Both the position numbers and the translations under genes were made by a program. The notes below the pieces were generated by a model, which was not told the origin of the DNA, made no database searches, and saw only the letters and a list, made by a program, of their open reading frames with translations. This document shows positions 42,295-50,392 of a stretch of DNA of 64,000 nt, piece by piece (positions within the stretch are counted from its first letter, which is position 1; every line of letters starts with the position of its first letter). Location: the NCBI RefSeq assembly GCF_024758505.1, contig NZ_CP077970.1, positions 3,782,001 through 3,846,000 of the forward strand, given 5' to 3'. This DNA comes from Bradyrhizobium arachidis. Lineage in GTDB: Bacteria; Pseudomonadota; Alphaproteobacteria; Rhizobiales; Xanthobacteraceae.

Positions 42295-43092
42295 CTAACG
42301 CCGCCCCAGCCCTATGAGCGCCGTCGACACCGAACTAAATCCCTTTGCCTCACCAGAACACACCCGCCTCCCTAGAGCAGTGAGCAGCCGTTCAGCATCT
42401 CCGGGATCCAAATTATCCAACGTGCGCCTCAGCCCGGTTCCGCGCGCTTGTTGCCAATATTCCTCGACATCCACGTATTTGAATGAATGAGATTCGAGAC
42501 GTACTGAAACGTCAGTGAACCCCGCTCTAATCAAGAGGCTTGATAGTTTCTCTGGTTCGGCGATCCAGCCGGGCGCCTGCTCCCTCTTCATTCCCAACTC
42601 GTCCATGGCGGCCAGAATTTCACTTATTTGTGCTACTCTCCATGTCGAAACAGCTAGCAGTCCTCCGGGTTTCAGCACTCGTTGGAACTCTCCGAGAGCG
42701 TGCAATTGATCAGGAAAGAACATAATCCCAAATCCGCATAGCACACGATCAAAAGTAGCGTCCTTGAACACCAAGTGCTCCGCATCCATGACCTGAGCAC
42801 GTCCAGGGACACCCCTCCGCGTTGCTTCCGCGTTTGTGGCGCGCACCATTTCATCCGAAAGGTCGATGCCGACGATCTCACCTGCGTTACTCAAAAGCTC
42901 AGCAGCGGGAAAAAAAGCTGCTCCTCGGCCGGTTGCCACGTCAAGTACTCGGTGATCGGGTAATATTTCCGCCGATTCCACCAAACGCTTACCAAAATAG
43001 GCAAAGCATCCTGGGCCCGTGTCATACTCCAATGCGGCGGTATCAAACTGCGCTCTAACTCGAGCTTTCTGCGCGGTTGCTTCGCTGTCCAT
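42295..43092 (-). CDS. class I SAM-dependent methyltransferase (UbiE/COQ5-like)
   Basis: The 265-residue protein has SAM motif I VLDVATGRGAAFFPAAELL, motif II GEIVGIDLSDEMVRAT, and post-motif FGIMFFPDQLHALGEFQRVL followed by KPGGLLAVSTW. Layout and length match UbiE-like small-molecule methyltransferases. Base composition is visibly less GC-rich and codon use differs from its neighbours. It lies between repeat fragments, which suggests horizontal acquisition. Substrate unknown. Confidence 0.85.
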   Translation of the reverse strand: MDSEATAQKARVRAQFDTAALEYDTGPGCFAYFGKRLVESAEILPDHRVLDVATGRGAAFFPAAELLSNAGEIVGIDLSDEMVRATNAEATRRGVPGRAQVMDAEHLVFKDATFDRVLCGFGIMFFPDQLHALGEFQRVLKPGGLLAVSTWRVAQISEILAAMDELGMKREQAPGWIAEPEKLSSLLIRAGFTDVSVRLESHSFKYVDVEEYWQQARGTGLRRTLDNLDPGDAERLLTALGRRVCSGEAKGFSSVSTALIGLGRR

Positions 43093-43253
43093 GAAGCCTC
43101 CTTCCCGAAGCTGTGTTGGTCGATCGGGATCAATTATGGACGTCCGAGCACAGGCCGGTGCCAGTGTTGCGACCGATGATTACCTATCGAGCCGCCTTAC
43201 GCAATCCGACCTCAACCGGACATGCATTGTGATCGCGGCAATCTGACCGTCGA

Positions 43254-43466
43254 GGTCCGCAACGGATCATTTTCGACCGATGAAGGCGAAAACGTCAGCT
43301 GGTTGATGTCGGCTTTGCCCAAAGAGCACCCCGTGCCGGGAGCGAGCTGGACGCGCTTCGCTTGGTCGGACGCCCGTGATTCAAGCTCCCAAACGCATGC
43401 TCTGTTGATTGCAAAGCCTACGTCCAGTTCGCATCAATCAGGCCAAGGTTGTGCGCTAATGAGTCC
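43254..43466. repeat. ~210-base diverged repeat, copy A
   Basis: CGGATCATTTTCGACCG and GATGTCGGCTTTGCCC near the start, and TCGCATCAATCAGGCCAAGG then GCTAATGAGTCC at the end, align in order with the unit at 46225-46414. The middle is strongly diverged. No intact gene is visible inside. Confidence 0.65.
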
Positions 43467-43504
43467 ATGTTTGGTCTAGGCAGGCGCGACCTGACGGCCC
43501 GTCG

Positions 43505-44011
43505 TCAGGCCCAGGCGTAACCGCCGATGGCCGTGGGCTCGTCGTCGTCGCGACGTCGGCTCGCCGGACGCGTCCGATTCCTTGCGCCGCCTTCGCGCCG
43601 GTGGCGGACATCCAGCCGCTGAACCATTGCCAAGAGGCTGACGGCGAGCTCCCTGGCACGCGCGGCCGCCTGCTTGATCACGAACAGGATCGTCGTCACG
43701 CGGCTGAGAACGCCGAGCAGGAACACGACCGTGAAGATGTCGATATAGGCGAGGAAATCGCCGACCAGCATCAACTCCGGCGGAATGGGAATTCGGTGGT
43801 AGTAGGCGAGAACCAGGATGACGACGGGGATGAAGGCGATGATCTTGCGCAGCGTCAGGCGGTCGAGCAGGGCGGCCAGTTGCACGACAAGGACCTCCCA
43901 CAGGAAATCACCGAACGCAGCCGGCTTGTCGATGGTCCAGGTCCTCCAAAGCGTCTTCCAGACTTTCCACATTCGCTCAGCCCGCATCTGCCTGCCACGC
44001 AACTCAATCAT
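43505..44011 (-). CDS. membrane protein, hypothetical
   Basis: The 168-residue protein has a charged, Trp-rich N-terminus (RMWKVWKTLWRTWTIDK), then two or three hydrophobic segments (IIAFIPVVILVLAYY and FLAYIDIFTVVFLLGVLSRV, with a short third near residues 105-115). It ends in a basic tail with Arg/Asp clusters. It is an inner-membrane protein of unknown function. An internal Met (residue 9 or 14) could be the real start. It lies inside the repeat-bounded patch. Confidence 0.68.
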   Translation of the reverse strand: MIELRGRQMRAERMWKVWKTLWRTWTIDKPAAFGDFLWEVLVVQLAALLDRLTLRKIIAFIPVVILVLAYYHRIPIPPELMLVGDFLAYIDIFTVVFLLGVLSRVTTILFVIKQAAARARELAVSLLAMVQRLDVRHRREGGARNRTRPASRRRDDDEPTAIGGYAWA

Positions 44012-44105
44012 ATCATGCGGAGATGGATGGCAAAGTCACACACAGGCGAGGCGGGCAAGCTGTCAGCTCGCCCGCCCCGAAACATGTTTCCAATGTCCGT
44101 GTGGC

Positions 44106-44423
44106 TCAGCGACCGCCGCCGCCGCCGCCGCCACCACCACCGCCTCCGCCGCCACCACCGCCACCGGCGTTGTTCATCGCGGAGCTGTAGCGGGGATCGC
44201 TCTGCTTCATGTAGGTGGGCGAGGTGTCGTGGGTCACCGGCACTTCACGAACGATGCGGCGGCCCCGCGGCACGGGCGTAAAAAACTCGCCGCAGCCACC
44301 CAGCACGAACACGTCGCAGGTCGAAACGCTGTAGGTGAATGCGCTGGCACTCGTCGAGATCGTCGCGGTCGCACCAGCGACAGTGATCAACGCGATCGCC
44401 GCAAGTCTGGATTTGATGGACAT
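44106..44423 (-). CDS. secreted protein with polyglycine tail
   Basis: The 105-residue precursor has a signal peptide (about residues 1-28, ATATISTSASA) and a short folded region containing two Cys (YSVSTCDVFVLGGCGEFF). Its tail is 18 consecutive Gly before the final Arg. The Gly codons are a near-pure GGN run at 44112-44165, a simple-sequence tract prone to length change. Function is unknown. Related short secreted proteins are, as I recall, common in Bradyrhizobium. Confidence 0.7.
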   Translation of the reverse strand: MSIKSRLAAIALITVAGATATISTSASAFTYSVSTCDVFVLGGCGEFFTPVPRGRRIVREVPVTHDTSPTYMKQSDPRYSSAMNNAGGGGGGGGGGGGGGGGGGR

Positions 44424-44561
44424 AGCGCTCTCCGTTCATTCGGTTGGGAATGTCGAAACAGTACGGACCGTTTGACGGAGCCTGATAAAAGCGGGTTCGA
44501 GGGCGCGCGCGCCAACGTGATCTGACGCACACAGGGTTAGGAGGCTGGGGGAGCCCCCGTG

Positions 44562-45065
44562 TCAGGCGGAAAGCGTGCACACCATGTAGGTCGCGCTCTC
44601 GCCGTAGGTTGCGAGCTTGACGCGCAGCGCAGCGTCAGGCGCGGCCGCACGGAAGCCAAAACGCTCCCACATCGCCTGCGTGCCATAAACGGAGACGAGC
44701 GCGAGAGAGCCGATCCCCGCCGACTTCGGCAGCGCTGCAACCATAGCCAAGAACGCGCCCGCGATTTGCTTGCCGCGAAAGTCCGGCAGCACCACCACGT
44801 CGTGCACATAGAGACAGTCGGCGTCATCTGGCAATCCGTGCAGGAAGTCGTCGAGCGGCGGAATGAGATGCAGTTTCCAGGGATGCGCGATCCCGTAACC
44901 GACGACCGTGTCATCTGCGATCAGCACCCGGCAACCGTCAGGGTAGAGGCGCATCTTCTCCGCAAACACCTCGGGGCGCTCGGGAAGCTCGGGGTGAATC
45001 CGCGCGGCGATGGCGGCGATATCGGGGAGATCCGACGGCAGTGCCTGGCGCCAATGCGAACTCAC
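44562..45065 (-). CDS. GNAT family N-acetyltransferase
   Basis: The 167-residue protein has the GNAT core: YVHDVVVLPDFRGKQIAGAF supplies the acetyl-CoA pyrophosphate loop, and later IGSLALVSVYGTQAMWERFG gives the C-terminal helix/strand. The N-terminal part (ALPSDLPDIAAIAARIHPEL) matches single-domain acetyltransferases. Acceptor unknown. It stands alone on the minus strand. Confidence 0.87.
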   Translation of the reverse strand: MSSHWRQALPSDLPDIAAIAARIHPELPERPEVFAEKMRLYPDGCRVLIADDTVVGYGIAHPWKLHLIPPLDDFLHGLPDDADCLYVHDVVVLPDFRGKQIAGAFLAMVAALPKSAGIGSLALVSVYGTQAMWERFGFRAAAPDAALRVKLATYGESATYMVCTLSA

Positions 45066-45277
45066 GGTCGTTCCTCTGCTTGTATCTGTGCCGTCCGCTA
45101 GGCCGTGGACCTATAAACTCGGCGGCGTCATGTAACTCGTTGCTCCTCAAGCGACCAAGTCCGGGCCGCAGCGCAATGTACCGCGATGGGCCAATTGCGG
45201 AAGTCCCGCATGGCTCGTATGTGCGACGCGGGATAGAGTGTCATGCTCAAACATGACCCCGCGGTAGAGGTGGTAAG

Positions 45278-45844
45278 ATGATTGTCACACCGAGTGCTGT
45301 TCATAAACTCATTACGAGTTTTGCTACAGCACTCACGCTTCTCGCGCGGCCGTGTTTCGGGAATGAGCGTGCTACCATAGATACGAGAGGGTTCTCCGTC
45401 ACGTTTGGCGAGATGTGGCACGTATCAACGGACAGCAATGGCACCATATTAGGAAGCATCAGGGGTGAAGAACCGCCATTTATTGTGATGTATTATGCCG
45501 ACCAATCCATGAATGCTGATGGCGCAAAAGGAAATATGCTTGAACGCATGAAGCAGAGTTCGATTGCCGACATGCTTGGGGATAACGCGCGTAGGATGGT
45601 CGATGAAAGCAAGTGGCATCGCCATGATACCGTTCACAGGCCGGATGGAATTACTGAGGAGCAACTCGATTCCGAAGCCTACACCCGGGATGATGACGGT
45701 AAGGCCGTCGAAGTATGTTCATTCATGAGGTTTTACCATGGCGCCCCACACGCTGAACTTTACCTCGCATATATTTTGAACAAGCCGTGCGATAAAGCTC
45801 GCGCAGAATTTGACAGCTTTGCGAGTTCTATAATCTGGAAATGA
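45278..45844 (+). CDS. secreted protein of unknown function, low GC
   Basis: The 188-residue protein starts at ATG 45278 and has an N-terminal hydrophobic segment (ITSFATALTLLARPCFG) that could be a signal peptide. The mature part has two Cys far apart (EVCSFMRFYHG and LNKPCDKARAE) and no recognised motif. Its composition is much closer to 50 percent GC than most of the window, with many AT-ending codons, so it looks foreign. It sits in the repeat-bounded patch. Confidence 0.68.
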   Translation: MIVTPSAVHKLITSFATALTLLARPCFGNERATIDTRGFSVTFGEMWHVSTDSNGTILGSIRGEEPPFIVMYYADQSMNADGAKGNMLERMKQSSIADMLGDNARRMVDESKWHRHDTVHRPDGITEEQLDSEAYTRDDDGKAVEVCSFMRFYHGAPHAELYLAYILNKPCDKARAEFDSFASSIIWK

Positions 45845-45904
45845 ATGGCTTGCGGGCGGCCGCCGACCGAGCTGCGGCCTCAGCGCATCTTGCTTTGATC
45901 TATT

Positions 45905-46156
45905 CTAGTTCTTGAACCCCACTCTCGAGCAATACCACGAGGATTCTAAGTCTCTCCAACCCATCTTGGCTCCGGCATCCTTGCACTCGCTGTAGGATTT
46001 CCAGTTGCCCACGTTTTTGCACGTTGACCAGCCGCCAGCCACGGAGCATCTGCCTGAGGAGGCATTGCCAGTAGCATGGAGGGGGGCGGCATTAGCGGGT
46101 GCAATCGACGAGACGGCGATAGCCAAACTCGCAACGAAGAGTAACGAGACTTTCAT
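45905..46156 (-). CDS. small secreted four-cysteine protein
   Basis: The 83-residue precursor (ATG 46156, with AAGGAC upstream) has a signal peptide ending at about PANAA. The mature part carries four Cys in GRCSVAGG, STCKNVGNW, YSECKDAG and SWYCSRVG contexts, with several Trp, so two disulphides are likely. No family is known to me. It could be a periplasmic or cell-surface small protein. Confidence 0.65.
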   Translation of the reverse strand: MKVSLLFVASLAIAVSSIAPANAAPLHATGNASSGRCSVAGGWSTCKNVGNWKSYSECKDAGAKMGWRDLESSWYCSRVGFKN

Positions 46157-46224
46157 AGCTATGTCCTTCCGACCTGGGATGCGACTGGCCATCCCGGGTT
46201 GTAAGATAGCACGCCTCCGATGCG

Positions 46225-46414
46225 CAGTTGAGTCTGCTCCGGGTCATTTTCGACGGCTTCAGCGGAAATCGTCGGCTGGCCGATGTCCGTTTCTTGCCGC
46301 TGCCCAAGATGCATGCCGTCGGGTGGCGACGCGCTACGACAGGCTTGCCGCTCGCTATCAAGCCTTCGTTCAGCTCGCGTCAATCAGGCTATGGCTGCGC
46401 GCCCTAATGAGTCC
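46225..46414. repeat. ~190-base diverged repeat, copy B
   Basis: CCGGGTCATTTTCGACGGC, GCCGATGTCCGTTTCTTGCC and the end TCGCGTCAATCAGGCTATGG then CCCTAATGAGTCC match the corresponding parts of copy A (43254-43466) in the same order and orientation. Confidence 0.65.
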
Positions 46415-46545
46415 GCGCCTTGGTAGCGCAATTATTCCCTCGGGGAACGGTGGGTCGCGAAAAATATCATTCCGGTCTCCTTCGGAATACACAGCGTTGC
46501 GCGGCGTCCTATCCGTGCAGGCCAATTGCATGACAAGGAGACAAG

Positions 46546-46935
46546 ATGACGAAAATTTCGCTTCCCCTCGCACTCGTCGCGGCTGCGTCCTTCGCGGTGA
46601 TGTCGGCGGTCGTCGCCGCGCCTCCGGCCAAGACCGGAACGACCTCCAAGGGCGCGGTGCTCACCGACGCCAAGGGCATGACGCTCTATACGTTCGACAA
46701 GGATGCCGATGGCAAGTCCGCTTGCAACGGCCCGTGTGCGACGAACTGGCCGGTGCTGAAGGCCGAAGCCGGCGACAAGGACGGCGACGGTTACACCATC
46801 ATCACGCGCGACGACGGCTCGAAGCAATGGGCCTACAAGGGCAAGCCGCTTTACACCTTTGCCAAGGACCAGAAGCCCGGCGACATCACCGGCGACGGTT
46901 TTCTGAACGGCGCCTGGCATCTCGCGATGCCGTAG
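46546..46935 (+). CDS. secreted COG4315/Lipoprotein_15-type repeat protein
   Basis: The 129-residue precursor (ATG 46546, after AAGGAGACAAG) has a signal peptide ending near AVVAA. The mature part contains two copies of the secreted-repeat motif: LTDAKGMTLYTFDKDADGKS with CNGPCATNWPVL, and WAYKGKPLYTFAKDQKPGDI. These match the PF03640-type family, which is periplasmic or lipoprotein and of unknown function. No lipobox is visible. Confidence 0.88.
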   Translation: MTKISLPLALVAAASFAVMSAVVAAPPAKTGTTSKGAVLTDAKGMTLYTFDKDADGKSACNGPCATNWPVLKAEAGDKDGDGYTIITRDDGSKQWAYKGKPLYTFAKDQKPGDITGDGFLNGAWHLAMP

Positions 46936-46943
46936 GCAAGCCG

Positions 46944-48077
46944 CTATCTCGGATATTCGAGCTGCATCGCGACGAAATCGGCGGTGCGTGCGCCGTAGCG
47001 GAAATCGATCGCACGCAGCGTCTCGTCCAGGGCTTTTGCCGGCGGCAGCAAGGCCGTCGCCGGCGGGCTTTGCTGGAGGGGCCAGTCCGTCGCGGTCGTG
47101 TCGGGCAGGATGCGCGCGCCATTGCGGCTTGGCTGCGCCCCCGCCGTTGCCGCATACGTGACCGCGCGCGAGCGATAAGTCCGCGACCAGGCATCAGTCG
47201 CGAGCGCAAGCGACACCTCGTCGAGGCCGGGGGTGAGCGCGATGCCGAGCTGCTCCCTGGTCCAGAAGGCCAGCGTGTTCGTGATTGCCGTCAGCGCAAA
47301 CGGACGCGTGAATCTGAAGGCTTCGCTGCGATGGCGGGCATCCCAACTGGCCAGACCAATATCGCGCGCCACAGTCGCAGCCCTGTCGCGGCCGGCGATC
47401 GCCTCGATCAGGGTCAGCGCCATCGGCATCGACGCCGTGATGCCGGTCGTCGTTGCGACGCCCTTGTCGACCACGAACCTGCGGTCAGCGACGTAGCGGA
47501 TCGCGGAATGCTTTTTGAGATCCTTGACCGAGTACCAGTGCGTGGTCGCGGCCTTGCCGTCCAGCAGGCCAGCATTGGCGACGATGGTGGCGCCGACGCA
47601 AACGCCAATGACGATCGCGCCCTTGGCCGCCTGGTCCCTGATCCATTGCAGGGCAACCGGATCGTCATCGCGGCTCATGGCTGGTACGATGACGTAGTCG
47701 GCGCCATCGGGATGTCGCGCATCGAAGTCGGCGATCGTCGCATGCGGTTCGACCTTCAGCGCCGGATAGAGCGTCACTGGACCCGAGCGCGTCGCCACCA
47801 TCAGGACGTCGGCCACGTCGGCGCGCGCAAGGATGCCGTAGGGCATCAGATAGTCGGTGGTCTCGCTCATGTCGTTGATGCCGATGATTGCGATCAGCGG
47901 ACGTTGGCGCTTCGGTGGCTTCAACGCGGCGATGGTTGCGTCGGTCTCGTCCCTTGCGATCGGCGCCGGCGTTCCACGCGCCGCTTCTCCGGGGAGGGAG
48001 AGCAACCAGATTCCGCCGATGATGAGCAACAGGGCGGTGATGCCGACACCGCTCCAGATCAGAAATCGCCAGCTCAT
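46944..48077 (-). CDS. membrane-anchored DJ-1/PfpI family protein
   Basis: The 377-residue protein has an N-terminal membrane helix (FLIWSGVGITALLLIIGGIW) and then a DJ-1/PfpI (glutamine amidotransferase-like) domain: DVLMVATRSGPVTL, VIVPAMSRDDDPVAL and the nucleophile elbow IGVCVGATIVANAG (Cys at about residue 160). The C-terminal ~120 residues are of unknown type, without the AraC helix-turn-helix that many GATase1-like transcription factors carry. A periplasmic location is likely from the anchor. Function unknown; it is convergent with the gene at 46546. Confidence 0.82.
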   Translation of the reverse strand: MSWRFLIWSGVGITALLLIIGGIWLLSLPGEAARGTPAPIARDETDATIAALKPPKRQRPLIAIIGINDMSETTDYLMPYGILARADVADVLMVATRSGPVTLYPALKVEPHATIADFDARHPDGADYVIVPAMSRDDDPVALQWIRDQAAKGAIVIGVCVGATIVANAGLLDGKAATTHWYSVKDLKKHSAIRYVADRRFVVDKGVATTTGITASMPMALTLIEAIAGRDRAATVARDIGLASWDARHRSEAFRFTRPFALTAITNTLAFWTREQLGIALTPGLDEVSLALATDAWSRTYRSRAVTYAATAGAQPSRNGARILPDTTATDWPLQQSPPATALLPPAKALDETLRAIDFRYGARTADFVAMQLEYPR

Positions 48078-48232
48078 GAAATTCCGCTCGCAAATGTGCC
48101 TCCAGCGGCGCGGAAGCTACGCGCGCGCGGCGCCGAGCGGAATGACGCAATTCCCGCAAAAACCGCCATGGGGCGTGGCGGCGCGGATCGTGGATGATCG
48201 CGATCCGCCCTCATGCATTCCGCCGGCGTCGA

Positions 48233-48799
48233 TCAGTCGCCTTTCCAGATCGTTGCCTCCGTCCAGCCCAGCTCCGCAAACTCCGATGCGCGCAGCGGCG
48301 CTTCCTCGGCGGCAAAGAATTCATCGAGCTGTGGCGGCGCGACCGTCGTTCCCGACAACATTGCGTGCGCCTGACCGCGGTGGTGAATCTGATGCTGGAA
48401 GAGATGCATCAAGAGGCGGTCGCGGCGTTCGTCTTGTACGCGCGTGTCGCGATTGACGCGGACGATGCCGTCCAGGTCTTCGGGAGCGAGCGCGTTGCAT
48501 ATGGCGATCAGGCGCCGGTCCATCGCGATCTGGGCCGGCTTCAGTTCGGCGACAGTCGGAAATGGAATCTGGTTCGCCCAGGCCGCCGGGCCAAGCCAGC
48601 CGCCCTCCAGCGCATCAATGTAGAACAGGTCGACATAGTAGATGTGGTTCAGCGTCTGCTGAAGGCTTGGAAAGAAACTTCTCCGCTCGGCTTCGAATTC
48701 CGCCTGGCTGAGGCTTGCGCAGGACGTCAGCAGGCGATGATTGGCCCAGGCGTTGTTGTAGGCGAAAGCGCGGAATGTTTGGACGAGGCTTGAAGGCAT
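48233..48799 (-). CDS. DinB family protein
   Basis: The 188-residue protein is a four-helix bundle of the DinB type. The three metal-binding His are at 52 (TLNHIYYVD), 136 and 140 (LFQHQIHHRGQ). NNAWANHRLLTSC at the start is characteristic. Family members include nickel- or zinc-dependent thiol-dependent transferases and uncharacterised stress-linked proteins. Specific role unknown. It precedes the cupin gene's end by 17 bases on the same strand. Confidence 0.9.
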   Translation of the reverse strand: MPSSLVQTFRAFAYNNAWANHRLLTSCASLSQAEFEAERRSFFPSLQQTLNHIYYVDLFYIDALEGGWLGPAAWANQIPFPTVAELKPAQIAMDRRLIAICNALAPEDLDGIVRVNRDTRVQDERRDRLLMHLFQHQIHHRGQAHAMLSGTTVAPPQLDEFFAAEEAPLRASEFAELGWTEATIWKGD

Positions 48800-48816
48800 G
48801 TCTGAGACCCCGGCTC

Positions 48817-49170
48817 CTATGCCAGCTTGCGCGGCGCCGCCGTGGCTTTGTCGCCGGTGTTCGGCGTGCCGGTCGGCTCGATCAGCAGGAGATGAACCTC
48901 CTCGCGCGCGACGGGACGATGCTCGACGCCTCTTGGAACCACGAACAGCTCGCCGGGGCCGAGTGTCACGGTGCGGTCGCGCAGCTCGATATCGAGCGTG
49001 CCCTTCAGGACGAGAAAGAAATCATCGGTCTCGTCATGCTTGTGCCAGGTGAATTCGCCCTTGACCTTGACGACCATCACATCGTTGTCATTGAAGGCCG
49101 CAACTGTGCGTGGCGACCAATGGTCCTGGAAGGTCGAAAGCTTCTCCGCGAGCGAGATCCCGTCTGTCAT
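48817..49170 (-). CDS. small cupin-domain protein
   Basis: The 117-residue protein (ATG 49170, MTDGISLAEKLS) has cupin motif 1 (GEFTWHKHDETDDFFLVLKG, with His, His and Glu/Asp ligands) and motif 2 (PGELFVVPRGVEHRP). It is a one-domain cupin that probably binds a metal. Enzymatic role unknown. It lies 17 bases upstream of the DinB gene on the same strand, a likely two-gene unit. Confidence 0.88.
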   Translation of the reverse strand: MTDGISLAEKLSTFQDHWSPRTVAAFNDNDVMVVKVKGEFTWHKHDETDDFFLVLKGTLDIELRDRTVTLGPGELFVVPRGVEHRPVAREEVHLLLIEPTGTPNTGDKATAAPRKLA

Positions 49171-49567
49171 TTTTGGCCCTTGTCGCCTGGGTTGCAACAG
49201 AATCGATGTGGGTTCGCGCGGGTCGCTCGACAAGCCGAATGTGCGGGGATGCGGCGCCGCGCATTGGTCCAATTCACCTGATCGCAGGGTAGCGCGATCG
49301 ATTCGCTGCAACTTTAAAGGCATCAAGTTCAAACATCCGGAGTTTCGTCGCCCGCATCACATTATTTCGATGCGAGAGTCCGAAAGCGAACGGAAGCTGC
49401 GACTTTAGTCGGTCATGATTGGCTTCGGCGGGGGTGAGAGCGGTTTATCCGCAGAAGCATCCGACATGTCGGGAAGGAGCACTGGCTGCCTGGTGCCGCG
49501 CCGCACCAGGAAGCTTCGGGGGAGTGTTGAATCCGCCACCTAGTTTCGCTTGAAAGGATCAAAGCCT
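49171..49567. other. intergenic region before the phasin gene
   Basis: No gene found. A hairpin CCTGGTGC-CGCGCC-GCACCAGG lies at about 49491-49512, which could attenuate or terminate leftward or rightward transcripts. Confidence 0.35.
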
Positions 49568-50050
49568 GTGAATGACGCCAATGTGAAAGTCCAAACGAAC
49601 GCCGAACCGCTGAATGCAGCGAATGGAAGTGAGAAAATCAGGTTCGAACTACCGCTGTTCGTCGCAGACGGACTCTTCCGCGGCTTCGCCGAGCAAGGCG
49701 CTACAAGGGCCAAAGAAAATCTCGAGAAGATGAAGGCGGCTTCCGAGGAGATCACCGAAGTCCTGCGCGAAGCCTATTCGACCAACGCCAGCGGTGCTGC
49801 GGACTACGGCGTCAAGGTCATGCAGATCTCCAGCGTCAACGCCAGCTCCGCCTGGGAATTCCTCGTCCAGCTCGCAGGAGCCAAGTCGCTGGTGGATGTC
49901 GTAAACCTGTCCACCATGCAGAGCCGCAAGACCTTTGAAGCTGCCACTCACCAGAACCGGGAGCTTTGGGAACTCGCGCGCAAAGTCGCGACCGAGACGG
50001 CCGAGCCGGTCAAGAAGAGCTTCGACCGGGTATTGCATAAGGCCTCTTGA
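49568..50050 (+). CDS. phasin family protein
   Basis: The 160-residue protein starts at GTG 49568 after AAGGA. It is mostly amphipathic alpha helix: FVADGLFRGFAEQGATRAKE, AASEEITEVLREAYS, then FLVQLAGAKSLVDVVNLSTM. This is the pattern of phasins that coat polyhydroxyalkanoate granules or act as small stress-related helical proteins in rhizobia. Localisation is cytoplasmic, possibly on granules. The adjacent Zn-ribbon-like gene follows about 115 bases later on the same strand. Confidence 0.88.
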   Translation: MNDANVKVQTNAEPLNAANGSEKIRFELPLFVADGLFRGFAEQGATRAKENLEKMKAASEEITEVLREAYSTNASGAADYGVKVMQISSVNASSAWEFLVQLAGAKSLVDVVNLSTMQSRKTFEAATHQNRELWELARKVATETAEPVKKSFDRVLHKAS

Positions 50051-50164
50051 AACGGGCTGCCGGCCGCGCGGATCGGCTGGACCAGCGTCTCCGCAAGAAG
50101 AGACGAATCCAGCCGACGGTGGCCGACCTTGCCGAGAGACGACATCAAGCTGGAGGAAACACTT

Positions 50165-50392
50165 ATGGGTATGGTCATGATCCGCTGCCCGGAAACGGGG
50201 GACTCCATTCCGACCGGAATAACGACGGATCCCGAAAAATTTCAGTGTAGCGCGGTGTTCTTTTCGCGCACCTATTGCCGGATCTGCTCGGTCACGCACG
50301 AATGGTTTGCCAGGGACGCCTGGGTCTACGATGCCGCCCTGGCCAACGGGGAAGCCGGGCGCTGGCGGTCGTCTCCCGCCGGCGCGGTGTAA
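50165..50392 (+). CDS. small zinc-ribbon-like protein
   Basis: The 75-residue protein starts at ATG 50165 with the excellent Shine-Dalgarno GGAGG nine bases upstream. It has Cys in IRCPETGD, FQCSAVFF and the pair CRIC, the pattern of a zinc ribbon, plus Asp/Trp-rich ends. Function unknown. Its 3' end overlaps the 3' end of the convergent Crp/Fnr gene by 67 bases. It may be co-transcribed with the phasin gene. Confidence 0.78.
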   Translation: MGMVMIRCPETGDSIPTGITTDPEKFQCSAVFFSRTYCRICSVTHEWFARDAWVYDAALANGEAGRWRSSPAGAV

